From contig DWVR01000049.1 in NCBI GenBank assembly GCA_019120125.1, forward strand, positions 1 to 64,000: a DNA stretch of 64,000 nucleotides, given 5' to 3'. Origin of the DNA: Candidatus Phocaeicola excrementigallinarum. Its GTDB lineage: Bacteria > Bacteroidota > Bacteroidia > Bacteroidales > Bacteroidaceae. Made by a program: the position numbers and the translations under genes. This document shows, piece by piece, positions 18,776 to 28,172 of this stretch. The notes under the pieces are model-generated. The model did not search any database. It worked only from the letters and a program-made list of their open reading frames with translations, and was not told where the DNA came from. Numbering within the stretch: the first letter of the stretch is position 1; every line of letters begins with the position of its first letter.

Positions 18776-19834
18776 ATGAAGAAGTTATGTTTATTTGCCG
18801 CGCTGGCCTGCATTGCTACTGCCGCGTCCAGCCAATCACTGTTTGAACGTTATAAGGCGGTGCTCACCACACCGAGAAGCTACGACTGTTTCCGGGCTGT
18901 CGACCAGATCCGGGTGGACGGAATCCTTGACGAAGCGTCGTGGACACGTGCCCAGTCATCCGAACCTTTTGTAGACATCCGCGGTGAGGGTTATCCCACA
19001 CCGACAAAGGAGACTACCGTAAAGATGGTGTGGGACTACGATCATCTTTATATCGCCGCCACGTTGACGGAGGACAATATTGTGGCCCATCTGACCCAGC
19101 GTGACACCATCATCTATCACGACAATGATTTCGAGGTGTTCCTTGATCCGGACGGAGACGCGGTACAGTATTTTGAGATAGAGAACAACGCCCGTGGCGT
19201 GGTGTTCGACCTTATGCTCGACAAGTCATACCGCAGCAACGGTTCGTTCTTTATCCCCTGGAACTGCGAAGGTCTGCAACTGGCAATCGGACTGAACGGC
19301 ACCCTCAACAAGGAGGATGATACCGACAAGTCGTGGGTGGTGGAAATGGCCATTCCTTTCAAGGCGCTGACATTCAACTTCACCAATCCGAGAAACTACT
19401 CTACGTGGAGAATCAACTTCTCGCGCGTGCAGCATCTCGTAAAGGGACAGCCGGAAGAGAACTGGGTATGGTCGCCGACCGGTAAGGTGGACATGCACAT
19501 GGCCGACCGTTGGGGATTCCTCAACTTTGTGGACGCGCCTGTAGGCTCACGCATAAAGGGAGGACACGACCTTGACATGAACGCTTACAAGCTGCTTTGG
19601 GCCATGTTCTACGCGCAGCTGGACAATTACAGTGCGAAAGGCAGCTATATCAGCGATGTGGACGGGTTCAAACTGACAGGCACAGAGCTTGCGGGCATCA
19701 GCAAGAAAGATAAGATCACTGTGGAGACAACCTCTTCGCAGTTCATTATCAGAATTGCCCTCGACGGCAAGAAGAAAACCTACTCAGTGGACCAGGACGG
19801 AAGATTCACCATCACGGATATGACCAAGAAATGA
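18776..19834 (+). CDS. CBM9-like carbohydrate-binding protein
   Basis: A 352-aa exported protein. The start at 18776 (MKKLCLFAALACIATAA) gives a proper signal peptide and a 16-bp gap to the fucosidase; an ATG at 18743 in the same frame overlaps the fucosidase end. The core (about 30-240) is a CBM9-like sandwich: DGILDEASWTRA, MVWDYDHLYIAATLTEDN and DNDFEVFLDPDG are typical. Such modules bind sugar ends. No catalytic module is visible. It closes the operon before the terminator at 19868. Confidence 0.8.
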   Translation: MKKLCLFAALACIATAASSQSLFERYKAVLTTPRSYDCFRAVDQIRVDGILDEASWTRAQSSEPFVDIRGEGYPTPTKETTVKMVWDYDHLYIAATLTEDNIVAHLTQRDTIIYHDNDFEVFLDPDGDAVQYFEIENNARGVVFDLMLDKSYRSNGSFFIPWNCEGLQLAIGLNGTLNKEDDTDKSWVVEMAIPFKALTFNFTNPRNYSTWRINFSRVQHLVKGQPEENWVWSPTGKVDMHMADRWGFLNFVDAPVGSRIKGGHDLDMNAYKLLWAMFYAQLDNYSAKGSYISDVDGFKLTGTELAGISKKDKITVETTSSQFIIRIALDGKKKTYSVDQDGRFTITDMTKK

Positions 19835-19867
19835 TATTCCGGTCTGAATGACCTGATTTCAAATGGG

Positions 19868-19924
19868 GTGCCGGAATCCGGGAGCCTTGATCCAAGGCTC
19901 AGGATTCTGGCACTTCTTTTTTTA
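19868..19924 (+). terminator. Rho-independent terminator of the GH29 operon
   Basis: Near-complete inverted repeat (19868-19889 with 19892-19913), with a very small loop, followed by a T-rich run (19914-19924). It lies 33 bp after the CBM9-like gene. Confidence 0.85.
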
Positions 19925-19934
19925 TTCTCCCGGA

Positions 19935-19969
19935 TTTGCCTGCATACAGATTGTTTTTGAGTATATTTG
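19935..19969 (+). promoter_or_regulatory. Promoter of GH20 gene
   Basis: TTTG (19935-19938), 23-bp spacer, TATATTTG (19962-19969), 23 bp before the GH20 ATG. It directly follows the upstream terminator, so the hexosaminidase is a separate unit. Confidence 0.6.
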
Positions 19970-19992
19970 CAGGCGAATAAAAAATCAATATC

Positions 19993-22293
19993 ATGAAAAA
20001 GAAACTATTGTGGATATGTGCCGTGTCCGGTGTATTGTGGACTGCAAGTTCCTGCACAAATACGTCACAACAGACAACTGTCGACATCATCCCCCAACCC
20101 CAGTCCGTTGAAGTGTCGGGTGGGGAGTTCACGCTGAAGGATGGCATGACCATCGCCTATTCGGACGCTTCGCTGAAGCCTGCGGCCGAATATCTGGCAT
20201 CCATGCTGGGGAGGTCTACGGGCTACAAGTTCCAGCTTGAGGAAGGCGATGGCGGAGACATACGGCTCCAACTGTCGGGCGAGGCTTCCGCCAAGGAAGG
20301 AAGCTACTCGCTGGAGGTAAACCGGGGAAAGGCCGTGGTCTCGGCAGCCGGTTATCCGGGAGTGATAGCGGGTGTGGAAACCATACGCCAGCTGCTTCCT
20401 GCCGAAATAGAGTCTCCGGCCGTAGTGGACGGAAAGACGTGGACAATGCCTGCCGTCTCCATCGCAGACGGGCCACGCTTTCAATGGCGCGGACTGATGC
20501 TCGATGTATCGCGGCATTTCTATTCAAAAGAGGAGGTAATGGAACTGCTGGACCTGATGGCTCTCTACAAAATGAACAAGTTTCACTGGCATCTGACCGA
20601 TGATCAGGGATGGCGCATCGAAATCAAGAAATATCCTCTGCTCACGGAAAAAGGGGCATGGCGCACGTTCAATTCTCAGGACCGCGTATGCATGCGCCGC
20701 GCAAAGGCAGAACACAACTCCGATTTTGAGATTCCGGAAAGCAAGCTGAGAATCGTGGAAGGCGATACGCTCTATGGAGGATATTACACTCAGGAGGACA
20801 TTAGGGAAGTGGTGAAGTATGCGGCGGTGCGCGGCATCGACATCATTCCAGAAGTGGACATGCCGGGCCACATGCTCGCCGCGGTGAGCAATTACGACGG
20901 AGTGTCATGCTTCCGTCAGACTGGATGGGGAAAAATGTTCTCCTCGCCCGTTTGCCCGGGAAAGGAAAGCGCGTTGGAGTTCTGCAAGAACGTGTATGCG
21001 GAGATTTTCCCGCTGTTCCCATACAAGTATGTCCACCTGGGGGCGGACGAGGTGGAAAAGGATAACTGGAAGAAGTGTCCGGACTGCCAGAAGCGGATGC
21101 GCGACAACGGGCTGAAAACGGAAGAAGAGTTGCAGTCGTGGTTCGTGCACCAAATGGAACATTTCTTCAACGAAAACGGCAAGGAGCTGATAGGATGGGA
21201 TGAGATCATCGAAGGCGGACTGTCGGAAACGGCTACCGTGATGTGGTGGCGCAACTGGAACCCTCAGGCGGTTCCAACAGCCACGGCCCACGGAAACCAT
21301 GTCATCTACTGCCCGAACGCGAACTTCTATCTGGACTATCTGCAAGACAAGTATTCCGTACAAAACATCTACACCTACGGACTGGCTCCGGACTCGCTGA
21401 GTGAGGCACAGCGGTCGTTGGTGCTGGGCGTGCAGGGAAACATCTGGTGCGAATGGATCCCTTCACGCGAGAGGATGCAGTATATGGCATTCCCACGCAT
21501 GATGGCCATCGCGGAAATCGGATGGAGTGAACCGGAAAATCAGGACTGGGACGGTTTCGAGCGCCGCATGATCGGCCAGTTCCCCCGTCTGGGAATCCTG
21601 AACGTGAACTACAGAATGCCCGACCTGACCGGATTCCACAAAACAAACGCTTTTGTGGGAGAGACAGAAGTGAAGGTGGTATCACCGGATCCCAGCGTCG
21701 CCATCCATTACACTACCGACGGAAGCATCCCGACGCTGGAGTCTCCGGTATACTCATCGCCTGTCAGGATTACGGAATCCACCGATTTCATCTTCCGCTC
21801 TTTCCGCGCGAACGGAAAAGCCGGCGATCTGTTCCACACATCCTTCATCAAACAGGAATACGCTCCCGCAACTGACGCGGCTCCCACAAAGACCGGCCTG
21901 CAGGCCGTATGGCATGAAGGGAAAACGAACTCGTGCGCATTCATCGACCGCAATCCGGTGAAAGGCACGTATGAAATTGCGGACGTGTCGATTCCGGGTG
22001 CGGTGAAAGGAGATATCGGACTGGTCATCACGGGATATTTCAATGCCCCGTCCGACGGAGTATATACTTTCGCCCTGCTCTCCGACGACGGCAGCACCCT
22101 GAAAGTGGACGGTGCGATGGTGGTCGACAACGACGGTCCGCACTCTCCTCAGGAGGTGACAGGACAGCGCGCGCTGGCAAAGGGGATGCATCCGATTGAA
22201 GTCCGCTACTTCGACAGCAACGGCGGTACACTGAAGCTGGAGGTCCTCGATCCGGAAGGCAAGCCGATGAAAGAAGGCATCTATATGCATTGA
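19993..22293 (+). CDS. Beta-N-acetylhexosaminidase, GH20 lipoprotein
   Basis: A 766-aa exo-hexosaminidase releasing terminal GlcNAc/GalNAc. It has a lipobox (TASSC about residue 19), an N-terminal GH20b domain, and the GH20 barrel with HWHLTDDQGWRIEIKKYP (about 198-215) and the catalytic pair in HLGADEVEKDNW (Asp-Glu about 352-353). A C-terminal chitobiase-like beta domain (PDPSVAIHYTTDGS) and a PA14-like module (VYTFALLSDDGSTLKVDG, about 690-750) follow, the latter likely for carbohydrate binding. With the fucosidase upstream this suits mucin or other host glycan trimming. Confidence 0.93.
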   Translation: MKKKLLWICAVSGVLWTASSCTNTSQQTTVDIIPQPQSVEVSGGEFTLKDGMTIAYSDASLKPAAEYLASMLGRSTGYKFQLEEGDGGDIRLQLSGEASAKEGSYSLEVNRGKAVVSAAGYPGVIAGVETIRQLLPAEIESPAVVDGKTWTMPAVSIADGPRFQWRGLMLDVSRHFYSKEEVMELLDLMALYKMNKFHWHLTDDQGWRIEIKKYPLLTEKGAWRTFNSQDRVCMRRAKAEHNSDFEIPESKLRIVEGDTLYGGYYTQEDIREVVKYAAVRGIDIIPEVDMPGHMLAAVSNYDGVSCFRQTGWGKMFSSPVCPGKESALEFCKNVYAEIFPLFPYKYVHLGADEVEKDNWKKCPDCQKRMRDNGLKTEEELQSWFVHQMEHFFNENGKELIGWDEIIEGGLSETATVMWWRNWNPQAVPTATAHGNHVIYCPNANFYLDYLQDKYSVQNIYTYGLAPDSLSEAQRSLVLGVQGNIWCEWIPSRERMQYMAFPRMMAIAEIGWSEPENQDWDGFERRMIGQFPRLGILNVNYRMPDLTGFHKTNAFVGETEVKVVSPDPSVAIHYTTDGSIPTLESPVYSSPVRITESTDFIFRSFRANGKAGDLFHTSFIKQEYAPATDAAPTKTGLQAVWHEGKTNSCAFIDRNPVKGTYEIADVSIPGAVKGDIGLVITGYFNAPSDGVYTFALLSDDGSTLKVDGAMVVDNDGPHSPQEVTGQRALAKGMHPIEVRYFDSNGGTLKLEVLDPEGKPMKEGIYMH

Positions 22294-22330
22294 ACGCATG
22301 AATATGCGTACCGTTGAATAGATATACAGC

Positions 22331-22381
22331 CCTGCCACACCTGACCAGCACTCATTTTCAGACGGTTACAGGTGAGGCAGG
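22331..22381. other. Stem-loop abutting palindrome array B
   Basis: A 13-pair stem with one mismatch (22331-22343 with 22369-22381) ends on the base before the first palindrome unit. It could be the terminator or mRNA-end hairpin of the GH20 gene. No T run follows; the array follows instead. Confidence 0.5.
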
Positions 22382-22463
22382 AAACGCCTGGACGTTTGGC
22401 TTAAAACATCAGGACATTTTACATGAAACGTCTTGATGTTTTGCCTGAAACGTCCAGGCGTTT
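22382..22463. repeat. Four-unit palindrome array B
   Basis: Units of 16 bp at 22382-22397, 22404-22419, 22426-22441 and 22448-22463, centres exactly 22 bp apart. Sequences include AAACGTCTTGATGTTT and AAACGTCCAGGCGTTT. Some positions are mispaired or wobble, so this copy is more diverged than arrays A and C. It lies in the 347-bp gap between GH20 and the MATE gene. Confidence 0.88.
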
Positions 22464-22602
22464 TTGTGTGGACAAACTTGCGTATCTTTATTCACAGACA
22501 GACTGCTTCAACTGCCTTGAGTTATCTTCCGTGAATGTTATAATCTGTGAAAAGGATGGGATTGCCTGTAATCCGTATACCGGATAATTCACGTTTTCCC
22601 CG

Positions 22603-22610
22603 TATTTTTG
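22603..22610 (+). promoter_or_regulatory. -7 box of MATE gene
   Basis: TATTTTTG matches TAnnTTTG, 30 bp before the GTG start of the MATE transporter. Confidence 0.5.
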
Positions 22611-22640
22611 CACACGGATCAGAATTAAAAGACAGACAAC

Positions 22641-24080
22641 GTGAGTAAGATAAAGAACGAGACAAACGCCCTGCTGACCATGATACGCGAGGGGAAGCCC
22701 ATGACAAGAAGGCAACAGCTGTGGCTGACCATACAGCTGAGTATTCCCGCCATCGTGGCACAGCTTTCATCCATCCTCATGCAGTATATCGACGCGTCGA
22801 TGGTCGGTACTCTGGGAGCGGGCGCTTCCGCCTCCATCGGACTGGTATCCACCACCACCTGGCTGTTCTGGGGAGTATGCGCGGCGGCGGCCACGGGATT
22901 CTCGGTACAGGTGGCGCATCTTATCGGTGCGGGCGACCTGAAAGGCGCGCGCGCCGTACTCCGTCAGTCCATCATTTCCGTATTCGTGTTCAGCCTGGCG
23001 CTGGGGCTGGCAGGAGCCCTCATCAGCGGTCCCCTGCCTTTCTGGCTGGGAGGCGATCCGGCCATCCGGCACGACTCGTCACGGTATTTTCTCATCTTCT
23101 CGCTTTTCCTTCCCATGCTCCAGCTGAATTTCCTGGCGGGAGGGATGCTCAGGTGCAGCGGCAACATGCGTGTACCGAGCATGCTGAACGTGCTGATGTG
23201 CGTACTTGACGTGATCTTCAACTTTTTCCTCATATTCCCCACACGCGAGATGGAACTTTTCGGACGGACAGTACGGATGCCTGGCGCAGGACTTGGAGTG
23301 GAAGGGGCCGCCCTCGGTACGGTATTTGCCGAAGTAGTGGTTGCCGTGCTCATGATGGGCTATCTCGTGACCCGTTCGCCCGAGCTGAAGCTGACAGGCG
23401 AGAAGGGACATTTCCTGCCGCGGATTCCCATTCTGAGACAAGCTGCCAGGATCAGTCTCCCGATGGGACTGGAGCATGTGGTGATTTGTGGAGCGCAGAT
23501 CATGACCACGGTCATCGTGGCCCCATTGGGAATCATCGCCATCGCCGCCAACTCGTTTGCCATCACGGCCGAAAGTCTCTGCTATATGCCCGGCTACGGT
23601 ATATCCGACGCCGCCACCACACTGATCGGCCAGAGTCTGGGAGCGGGACGCCGTGAGCTGACCCGGACCTTCTCGCGCATCACCGTCTACATGGGTATGC
23701 TGGTCATGGCATTCATGGGAGTGCTGATGTACGTGTTCGCCCCGGAAATCATCGGTATCATGACTCCTGTGGAGGAAATCCGTACGCTGGGAGTCACTGT
23801 GCTTCGCATTGAGGCTTTCGCCGAGCCGATGTTCGCCGCCTCGATTGTGGCCTACGGCGTATTTGTAGGAGCGGGCGGCACTCTGGTGCCCAGTCTCATG
23901 AATTTCTTCAGTATCTGGGCCGTACGGCTGACACTGGCTTTCTGGCTCGCGCCGACCATGGGACTGAAGGGAGTATGGCTGGCCATGTGTATCGAGCTGT
24001 GTTTCCGTGGAGCCATCTTCCTGATCCGTCTGGAACGGGGAAAATGGATGGGAAAATCACATATTGCGAAACATTCTTAA
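22641..24080 (+). CDS. MATE family efflux transporter
   Basis: A 479-aa protein with 12 hydrophobic segments in two homologous halves, the MATE multidrug/sodium antiporter fold. The N-half has QLSSILMQYIDASMVGTLGA, the C-half GISDAATTLIGQSLGAG, both family hallmarks. I use the GTG at 22641 because the upstream -7 box gives a sensible leader; an ATG at 22680 (MIREGKP) is the alternative. The patB-like gene follows after 18 bp, so both may be co-transcribed. Confidence 0.9.
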   Translation: MSKIKNETNALLTMIREGKPMTRRQQLWLTIQLSIPAIVAQLSSILMQYIDASMVGTLGAGASASIGLVSTTTWLFWGVCAAAATGFSVQVAHLIGAGDLKGARAVLRQSIISVFVFSLALGLAGALISGPLPFWLGGDPAIRHDSSRYFLIFSLFLPMLQLNFLAGGMLRCSGNMRVPSMLNVLMCVLDVIFNFFLIFPTREMELFGRTVRMPGAGLGVEGAALGTVFAEVVVAVLMMGYLVTRSPELKLTGEKGHFLPRIPILRQAARISLPMGLEHVVICGAQIMTTVIVAPLGIIAIAANSFAITAESLCYMPGYGISDAATTLIGQSLGAGRRELTRTFSRITVYMGMLVMAFMGVLMYVFAPEIIGIMTPVEEIRTLGVTVLRIEAFAEPMFAASIVAYGVFVGAGGTLVPSLMNFFSIWAVRLTLAFWLAPTMGLKGVWLAMCIELCFRGAIFLIRLERGKWMGKSHIAKHS

Positions 24081-24098
24081 AACAATATCTATAACAAT

Positions 24099-25268
24099 AT
24101 GAAATTCAATTTTGACGAAATCATTCCGCGACGCAACACGAACTGCGTCAAATGGGACGGCTCTTCCGACCCTGACATGCTGCCCATGTGGGTGGCCGAT
24201 ATGGACTTCCGCACCGCTCCTGCCATTGTGGAGACGCTGCGGAAACGTGTGGAACACGGCATCTTCGGTTATACGCATGTGCCTGACGAGTATTATGAAG
24301 CTGTCATCGACTGGCAAAGCCGTCGTCATGGACTGCATGTGGAGAAAGAATGGTTTATCTACACTTCCGGAGTGGTGCCTGCCATTTCCGCCATCATCAA
24401 GGCCATGACAGAGCCGGGAGACAAAGTGATTATACAGACCCCGGTATACAACTGCTTCTTTTCGTCTATCCGCAACAATAGCTGCGAGATTGTAAGCAAT
24501 CCGTTGGTCTACGCCAACCATACTTACCGGATGGATTTTGAGGACCTGGAGCGGAAAGCTTCCGATCCTCGTGCCAAGGTGTTGATTCTCTGCAATCCTC
24601 ATAATCCTGCCGGACGCGTGTGGAAACGGGAGGAGCTGGAGCGTCTGGGCGAGATCTGTATCCGTCATGGGGTGTTTGTCATCTCTGACGAGATTCATTG
24701 CGAGCTGGTATATCCGGGACACAGGCATATTCCTTTCGCCTCGCTTTCCGAAGAATTTCTTATGCATTCTTCCACCTGCATCTCTGCCACCAAGGCATTC
24801 AACATTGCAGGACTGCAGCTGGCCAACATCCTCACAGCCGATAAGGAAATCCGCCGCCGTATCGACCGTGCCATCAATATAAATGAGGTGTGCGACGTGA
24901 ATCCTTTTGGCGTGATCGGTACAATCGCTGCCTACAACGAAGGAGAGGAGTGGCTGGAACAGCTTATATCTTACCTTGAAGGGAATTACCGCTTTATGCA
25001 GCAGTTCTGCAAGGAGAACCTGCCGGAATTCCCGTTGAATGTGCTTGAAGGAACCTATCTGGTGTGGATGGACTGCACTCCTCTCCATATCCCTTCGGAG
25101 GAGTTGGAGGAAAAGCTGAAAGAAGAAGCGAAATTGTGGCTGAACGCCGGGGCCATGTATGGAAAGGACGGGGACAATTTCATGCGCTGGAACATCGCCT
25201 GTCCGCGCGCGAGACTTGAGGACGGACTGAACCGTTTCCTGAGTTTCGTGAAGAGACACAAGGCCTGA
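24099..25268 (+). CDS. PatB/MalY family PLP-dependent C-S lyase
   Basis: A 389-aa cytosolic class I/II aminotransferase-fold enzyme. The N-terminal LPMWVADMDFRTAPAIVE is the MalY/PatB signature. The PLP-binding Lys is in SATKAFNIAGLQ (Lys about 232), and the cofactor-holding NPHNPAGRVW and DEIHCELVYPG are present. Members cleave cystathionine or cysteine conjugates to a thiol, pyruvate and ammonia. Its stop is eight bases from the stop of the convergent serine hydrolase. Confidence 0.9.
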   Translation: MKFNFDEIIPRRNTNCVKWDGSSDPDMLPMWVADMDFRTAPAIVETLRKRVEHGIFGYTHVPDEYYEAVIDWQSRRHGLHVEKEWFIYTSGVVPAISAIIKAMTEPGDKVIIQTPVYNCFFSSIRNNSCEIVSNPLVYANHTYRMDFEDLERKASDPRAKVLILCNPHNPAGRVWKREELERLGEICIRHGVFVISDEIHCELVYPGHRHIPFASLSEEFLMHSSTCISATKAFNIAGLQLANILTADKEIRRRIDRAININEVCDVNPFGVIGTIAAYNEGEEWLEQLISYLEGNYRFMQQFCKENLPEFPLNVLEGTYLVWMDCTPLHIPSEELEEKLKEEAKLWLNAGAMYGKDGDNFMRWNIACPRARLEDGLNRFLSFVKRHKA

Positions 25269-25276
25269 GGCTGTAC

Positions 25277-26434
25277 TCACTCGCCGAGTATCTTCATGGC
25301 GATGTCCATGTAGCGGATGATGTCAGTGGTCAGTTCACGGCGGTAGATGTCGCTGCGTTTCCTGCCCAGACGGACCACGATGGCATCCTTTTCCGGAACG
25401 ACGAACACATATTGTCCCAACATGCCTCTCATGTAAGGGTTCACCTGGCCGTGATAGCGCATGATCCAGGTCTGGAAACCATAATAGTCGAGCGTATCCT
25501 TGCCCCACTGGTCTTTCAGATAGCCGGCCGGCCGCATGGCTTCGCCGATATATTTCTCCGACACGAGCCGTCTGCCGTTCCAGTCTCCGCGACGGAGCAT
25601 CAGACGGCCAAAACGGGCCACATCACGGGCGGTGGTGTGAAAGCAGCAGAACGCTTTCTCATCGCCGCCTTCCTTGTCCAGCAACCAGTAGGCGTCGCGT
25701 TCCGCCTGCATGGGTCGCCAAAGCTTTTCCTCCGCATACTGGCTGAGAGTCTTTCCCACGGCCGCCTCGATGACGAAAGCCAGAAGCTGGGTCTCTCCGC
25801 TGCGGTAAGAATACTGCACGCCAGGTTCCTCGTTGACTTCCAGCCGAGTGACAAGCTCATACAGGTCGTTGCCGTAATATCCGTGTGTGGTGACAGAGAA
25901 CAATGAGGCATACGACTCATCCCAGTCCATACCGCCGCTCATGGTCAGCAGGTCACGGATGGTCACATCCGCCTGTTTTCCCTTCACGTATTCCGGAATG
26001 TATTCACTCACCGGGTCGTCGATGCTGTGGATGTATCCTTCGTCGGCCGCTATTCCCGCCAGCAGTCCCACGATGGTTTTCGTAGCCGAATAGATGTTCG
26101 ATGTCAGTGTGTCGTTCCATCCGTTGCGGTAGTCTTCAAACAGGATGCTGTCGTGCCGGATGACGAGGAATGACACGGTTTCCAGTTCGTCCAGATAGGC
26201 GGAATCCTCCGGAGAAAGCCGGTAACGGTTATAGTTTCCGGCCAGCGGCCAATGCCATGTGTCGGCCGGGTCACAGCGCACCGTGTCACGGTGGAATATC
26301 TCCGCGTCGTCAATGACCGGCATCCAGTGAATCAGTGCCTGACGCGCATAATAGGGAAGGGAAAGACAGACGGTTGCCGCCAGCAGCACAAGCACGGAAC
26401 CGATACGGAACAGTCTTTTATGTTTTGTCTTCAT
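25277..26434 (-). CDS. Beta-lactamase-fold serine hydrolase (class C family)
   Basis: A 385-aa protein with one N-terminal membrane anchor (about 10-30), so likely periplasmic and membrane-tethered. It carries the class C / PBP4* motifs: SATK (Ser about 116, Lys 119) and a Tyr motif YSYRSGE (about 206). It may act as an esterase, DD-peptidase or amidase; true beta-lactamase activity is unproven. The start at 26432-26434 (MKTKHKRLFRI) is chosen because the frame is open back to 26584 but would then run through the -7 box and a tRNA gene. Confidence 0.85.
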   Translation of the reverse strand: MKTKHKRLFRIGSVLVLLAATVCLSLPYYARQALIHWMPVIDDAEIFHRDTVRCDPADTWHWPLAGNYNRYRLSPEDSAYLDELETVSFLVIRHDSILFEDYRNGWNDTLTSNIYSATKTIVGLLAGIAADEGYIHSIDDPVSEYIPEYVKGKQADVTIRDLLTMSGGMDWDESYASLFSVTTHGYYGNDLYELVTRLEVNEEPGVQYSYRSGETQLLAFVIEAAVGKTLSQYAEEKLWRPMQAERDAYWLLDKEGGDEKAFCCFHTTARDVARFGRLMLRRGDWNGRRLVSEKYIGEAMRPAGYLKDQWGKDTLDYYGFQTWIMRYHGQVNPYMRGMLGQYVFVVPEKDAIVVRLGRKRSDIYRRELTTDIIRYMDIAMKILGE

Positions 26435-26458
26435 GGTTCGGAAATCAATAAGGTCAGA

Positions 26459-26466
26459 CAAATATA
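26459..26466 (-). promoter_or_regulatory. -7 box of serine hydrolase gene
   Basis: Minus-strand TATATTTG, 24 bp before the chosen ATG, matching TAnnTTTG. It supports the start at 26434 over the longer frame. Confidence 0.55.
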
Positions 26467-26552
26467 CTGTTTTTATTCTGTTCCGCTGACAGACAGGGCA
26501 ATAAAAAAATGAGAACATATCCTTACGGGGACACATTCTCATCCTGAAAGAG

Positions 26553-26626
26553 TGATTCCGCCGCGATTCGAACGCGGGACCCACAGCTTAGAAGGCTGTT
26601 GCTCTATCCAGCTGAGCTACGGAACC
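26553..26626 (-). tRNA. tRNA-Arg (anticodon TCT), copy 1
   Basis: A 74-nt cloverleaf on the minus strand: 7-bp acceptor stem, D stem GCTC/GAGC, anticodon stem ACAGC/GCTGT with loop CTTCTAA (anticodon TCT), T stem CCGCG/CGCGG with TTCGAAT, discriminator A. CCA is not encoded. It is the downstream member of a tandem pair. Confidence 0.95.
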
Positions 26627-26654
26627 ATCCTTATGTGAATTGTAAAGCCTTAAG

Positions 26655-26728
<74 letters not shown>

Positions 26729-26745
26729 ATCCTTAATTGCGGATG

Positions 26746-26777
26746 CAAAGGTAGACTTTTCCTCCGAAATATACAAA
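26746..26777 (-). promoter_or_regulatory. Promoter of the tRNA-Arg pair
   Basis: Minus-strand TTTG (26774-26777), 20-bp spacer, TACCTTTG (26746-26753): a full match to the Bacteroidetes consensus, 18 bp before the first tRNA. Confidence 0.8.
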
Positions 26778-26808
26778 TTATCGGTTATATTTTTTCCCTG
26801 CGCAGGAA

Positions 26809-28113
26809 TTATGAGTACCGTTTCGGATAACGCAACATGATGCTGGCCAAGGCCACCACACCCAATGCCATAGGATAATAAAGATATTGCATGATGCTGA
26901 GCGGAGATTGTCGGGTAAGTCCGGCGGCGATGAGCATCTGCGCGCCATAAGGGATAATCCCCTGCACCACGCATGAAAAAGTGTCGAGTATACTCGCGCT
27001 TTTCCGTTTGTCCACCTTATATTGCTCTGCGATCTCATTGGCCAGAGGCCCTACCGTAATGATGGCTATGGTGTTGTTTGCCGTACAAATATTTGCCAGG
27101 CTGACAAGGGCGGCGATGCTCAGCTCGGCTCCTCTTTTGTTGCTGACATGCCGGGTCAGCCGGTGGAGAATGTAATCAATCCCGCCGTTGAAACGTATCA
27201 GCTCAAGCATTCCTCCGGCCATCAGGGTGATGATGATAAGCTCGCCCATCCCGGTGATGCCTTTGCCCATACCGCCGAGCCAGCCGAACACATCGAAACT
27301 GCCGCATGCCATGCCGATGACGCCTGTCGACAGAATACCGAGAATCAGCACCAGCATCACGTTCATTCCGGCAATGGCCGTACCCAACACCATGATATAA
27401 GGAATCACCTTCATCCATTCTATATGGCCGGCCTCTTGGGTGACCTCGATATGGCTGCCATAGAAGATATAGTAGACAAACACGAGCAGGGCGGCAGGAA
27501 TGGCTATCATGAAGTTGGCACGGAACTTGTCCCGCATCACGCAACCCTGCGTACGGGTGGCGGCAATGGTGGTGTCAGAGATAAAGGAAAGGTTGTCGCC
27601 GAAGAAAGCACCGCCCACGACGATGGCTGTCATGAACACCACGCTGACATCCGTCCTGGCGGCAATTCCGGCCGCCACCGGAACAAGGGCGACAATGGTC
27701 CCGACCGAAGTGCCGATGGACAGGGAAATGAAGCATGAGGCAAGAAAGATGCCGGCCAGCAGCAGATTGCCGGGCAACAGATGCATGGTGAGATTCACCG
27801 TCGCGTCGATGGCGCCCATCTCTTTGGCCGATTCCGCAAAGGCTCCCGCCATGATGAAGATCCATATCATCAGCATGATGTTCTTGTTGGACGCTCCCAC
27901 GGAATATTGTATGAGGCGGTCGTTCAGCCCCAACCCCTTGGTGATGGCCACCGCATAGACGGACGATACCATGAAAGCCACCGTAATGGGCACTTTATAG
28001 AAATCACCGATAATCAGTGAGGTGATAAGATACATGCAAAGAAATACCGCCAGCGGACTTAATGCCCACGCGTTGGGCTTGTTGACGATAGGAGTCAGTT
28101 TGTCATGATTCAT
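26809..28113 (-). CDS. NhaC family Na+/H+ antiporter
   Basis: A 434-aa membrane protein with about 11-12 hydrophobic segments. Conserved NhaC-type stretches are SIGTSVGTIVALVPVAAG, GGAFFGDNLSFISDTTIAATRTQGC and the C-terminal GIIPYGAQMLIAAGL. It likely exchanges Na+ for protons, or organic substrates as in malate/lactate variants. It stands alone, with a -7 box at 28129-28136, between the tRNA pair and the LacI-type gene. Confidence 0.9.
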   Translation of the reverse strand: MNHDKLTPIVNKPNAWALSPLAVFLCMYLITSLIIGDFYKVPITVAFMVSSVYAVAITKGLGLNDRLIQYSVGASNKNIMLMIWIFIMAGAFAESAKEMGAIDATVNLTMHLLPGNLLLAGIFLASCFISLSIGTSVGTIVALVPVAAGIAARTDVSVVFMTAIVVGGAFFGDNLSFISDTTIAATRTQGCVMRDKFRANFMIAIPAALLVFVYYIFYGSHIEVTQEAGHIEWMKVIPYIMVLGTAIAGMNVMLVLILGILSTGVIGMACGSFDVFGWLGGMGKGITGMGELIIITLMAGGMLELIRFNGGIDYILHRLTRHVSNKRGAELSIAALVSLANICTANNTIAIITVGPLANEIAEQYKVDKRKSASILDTFSCVVQGIIPYGAQMLIAAGLTRQSPLSIMQYLYYPMALGVVALASIMLRYPKRYS

Positions 28114-28128
28114 GTCTTGTCTGTAAGT

Positions 28129-28136
28129 TCAAATGT
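28129..28136 (-). promoter_or_regulatory. -7 box of NhaC gene
   Basis: Minus-strand TACATTTG matches TAnnTTTG, 15 bp before the ATG, giving a very short leader. Confidence 0.5.
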
Positions 28137-28172
28137 AATACATTATGGTTACCCGTGCTATCCAGATAGTTT

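Noticed and set aside
24057..25280. Long open frame antisense to the PatB/MalY gene
   Set aside because: 407 codons without recognisable domains; the opposite strand encodes a complete PLP enzyme.
26435..26584. Extended N-terminus of the serine hydrolase
   Set aside because: It would run across a tRNA-Arg gene and the -7 box; the signal-anchor start is at 26434.
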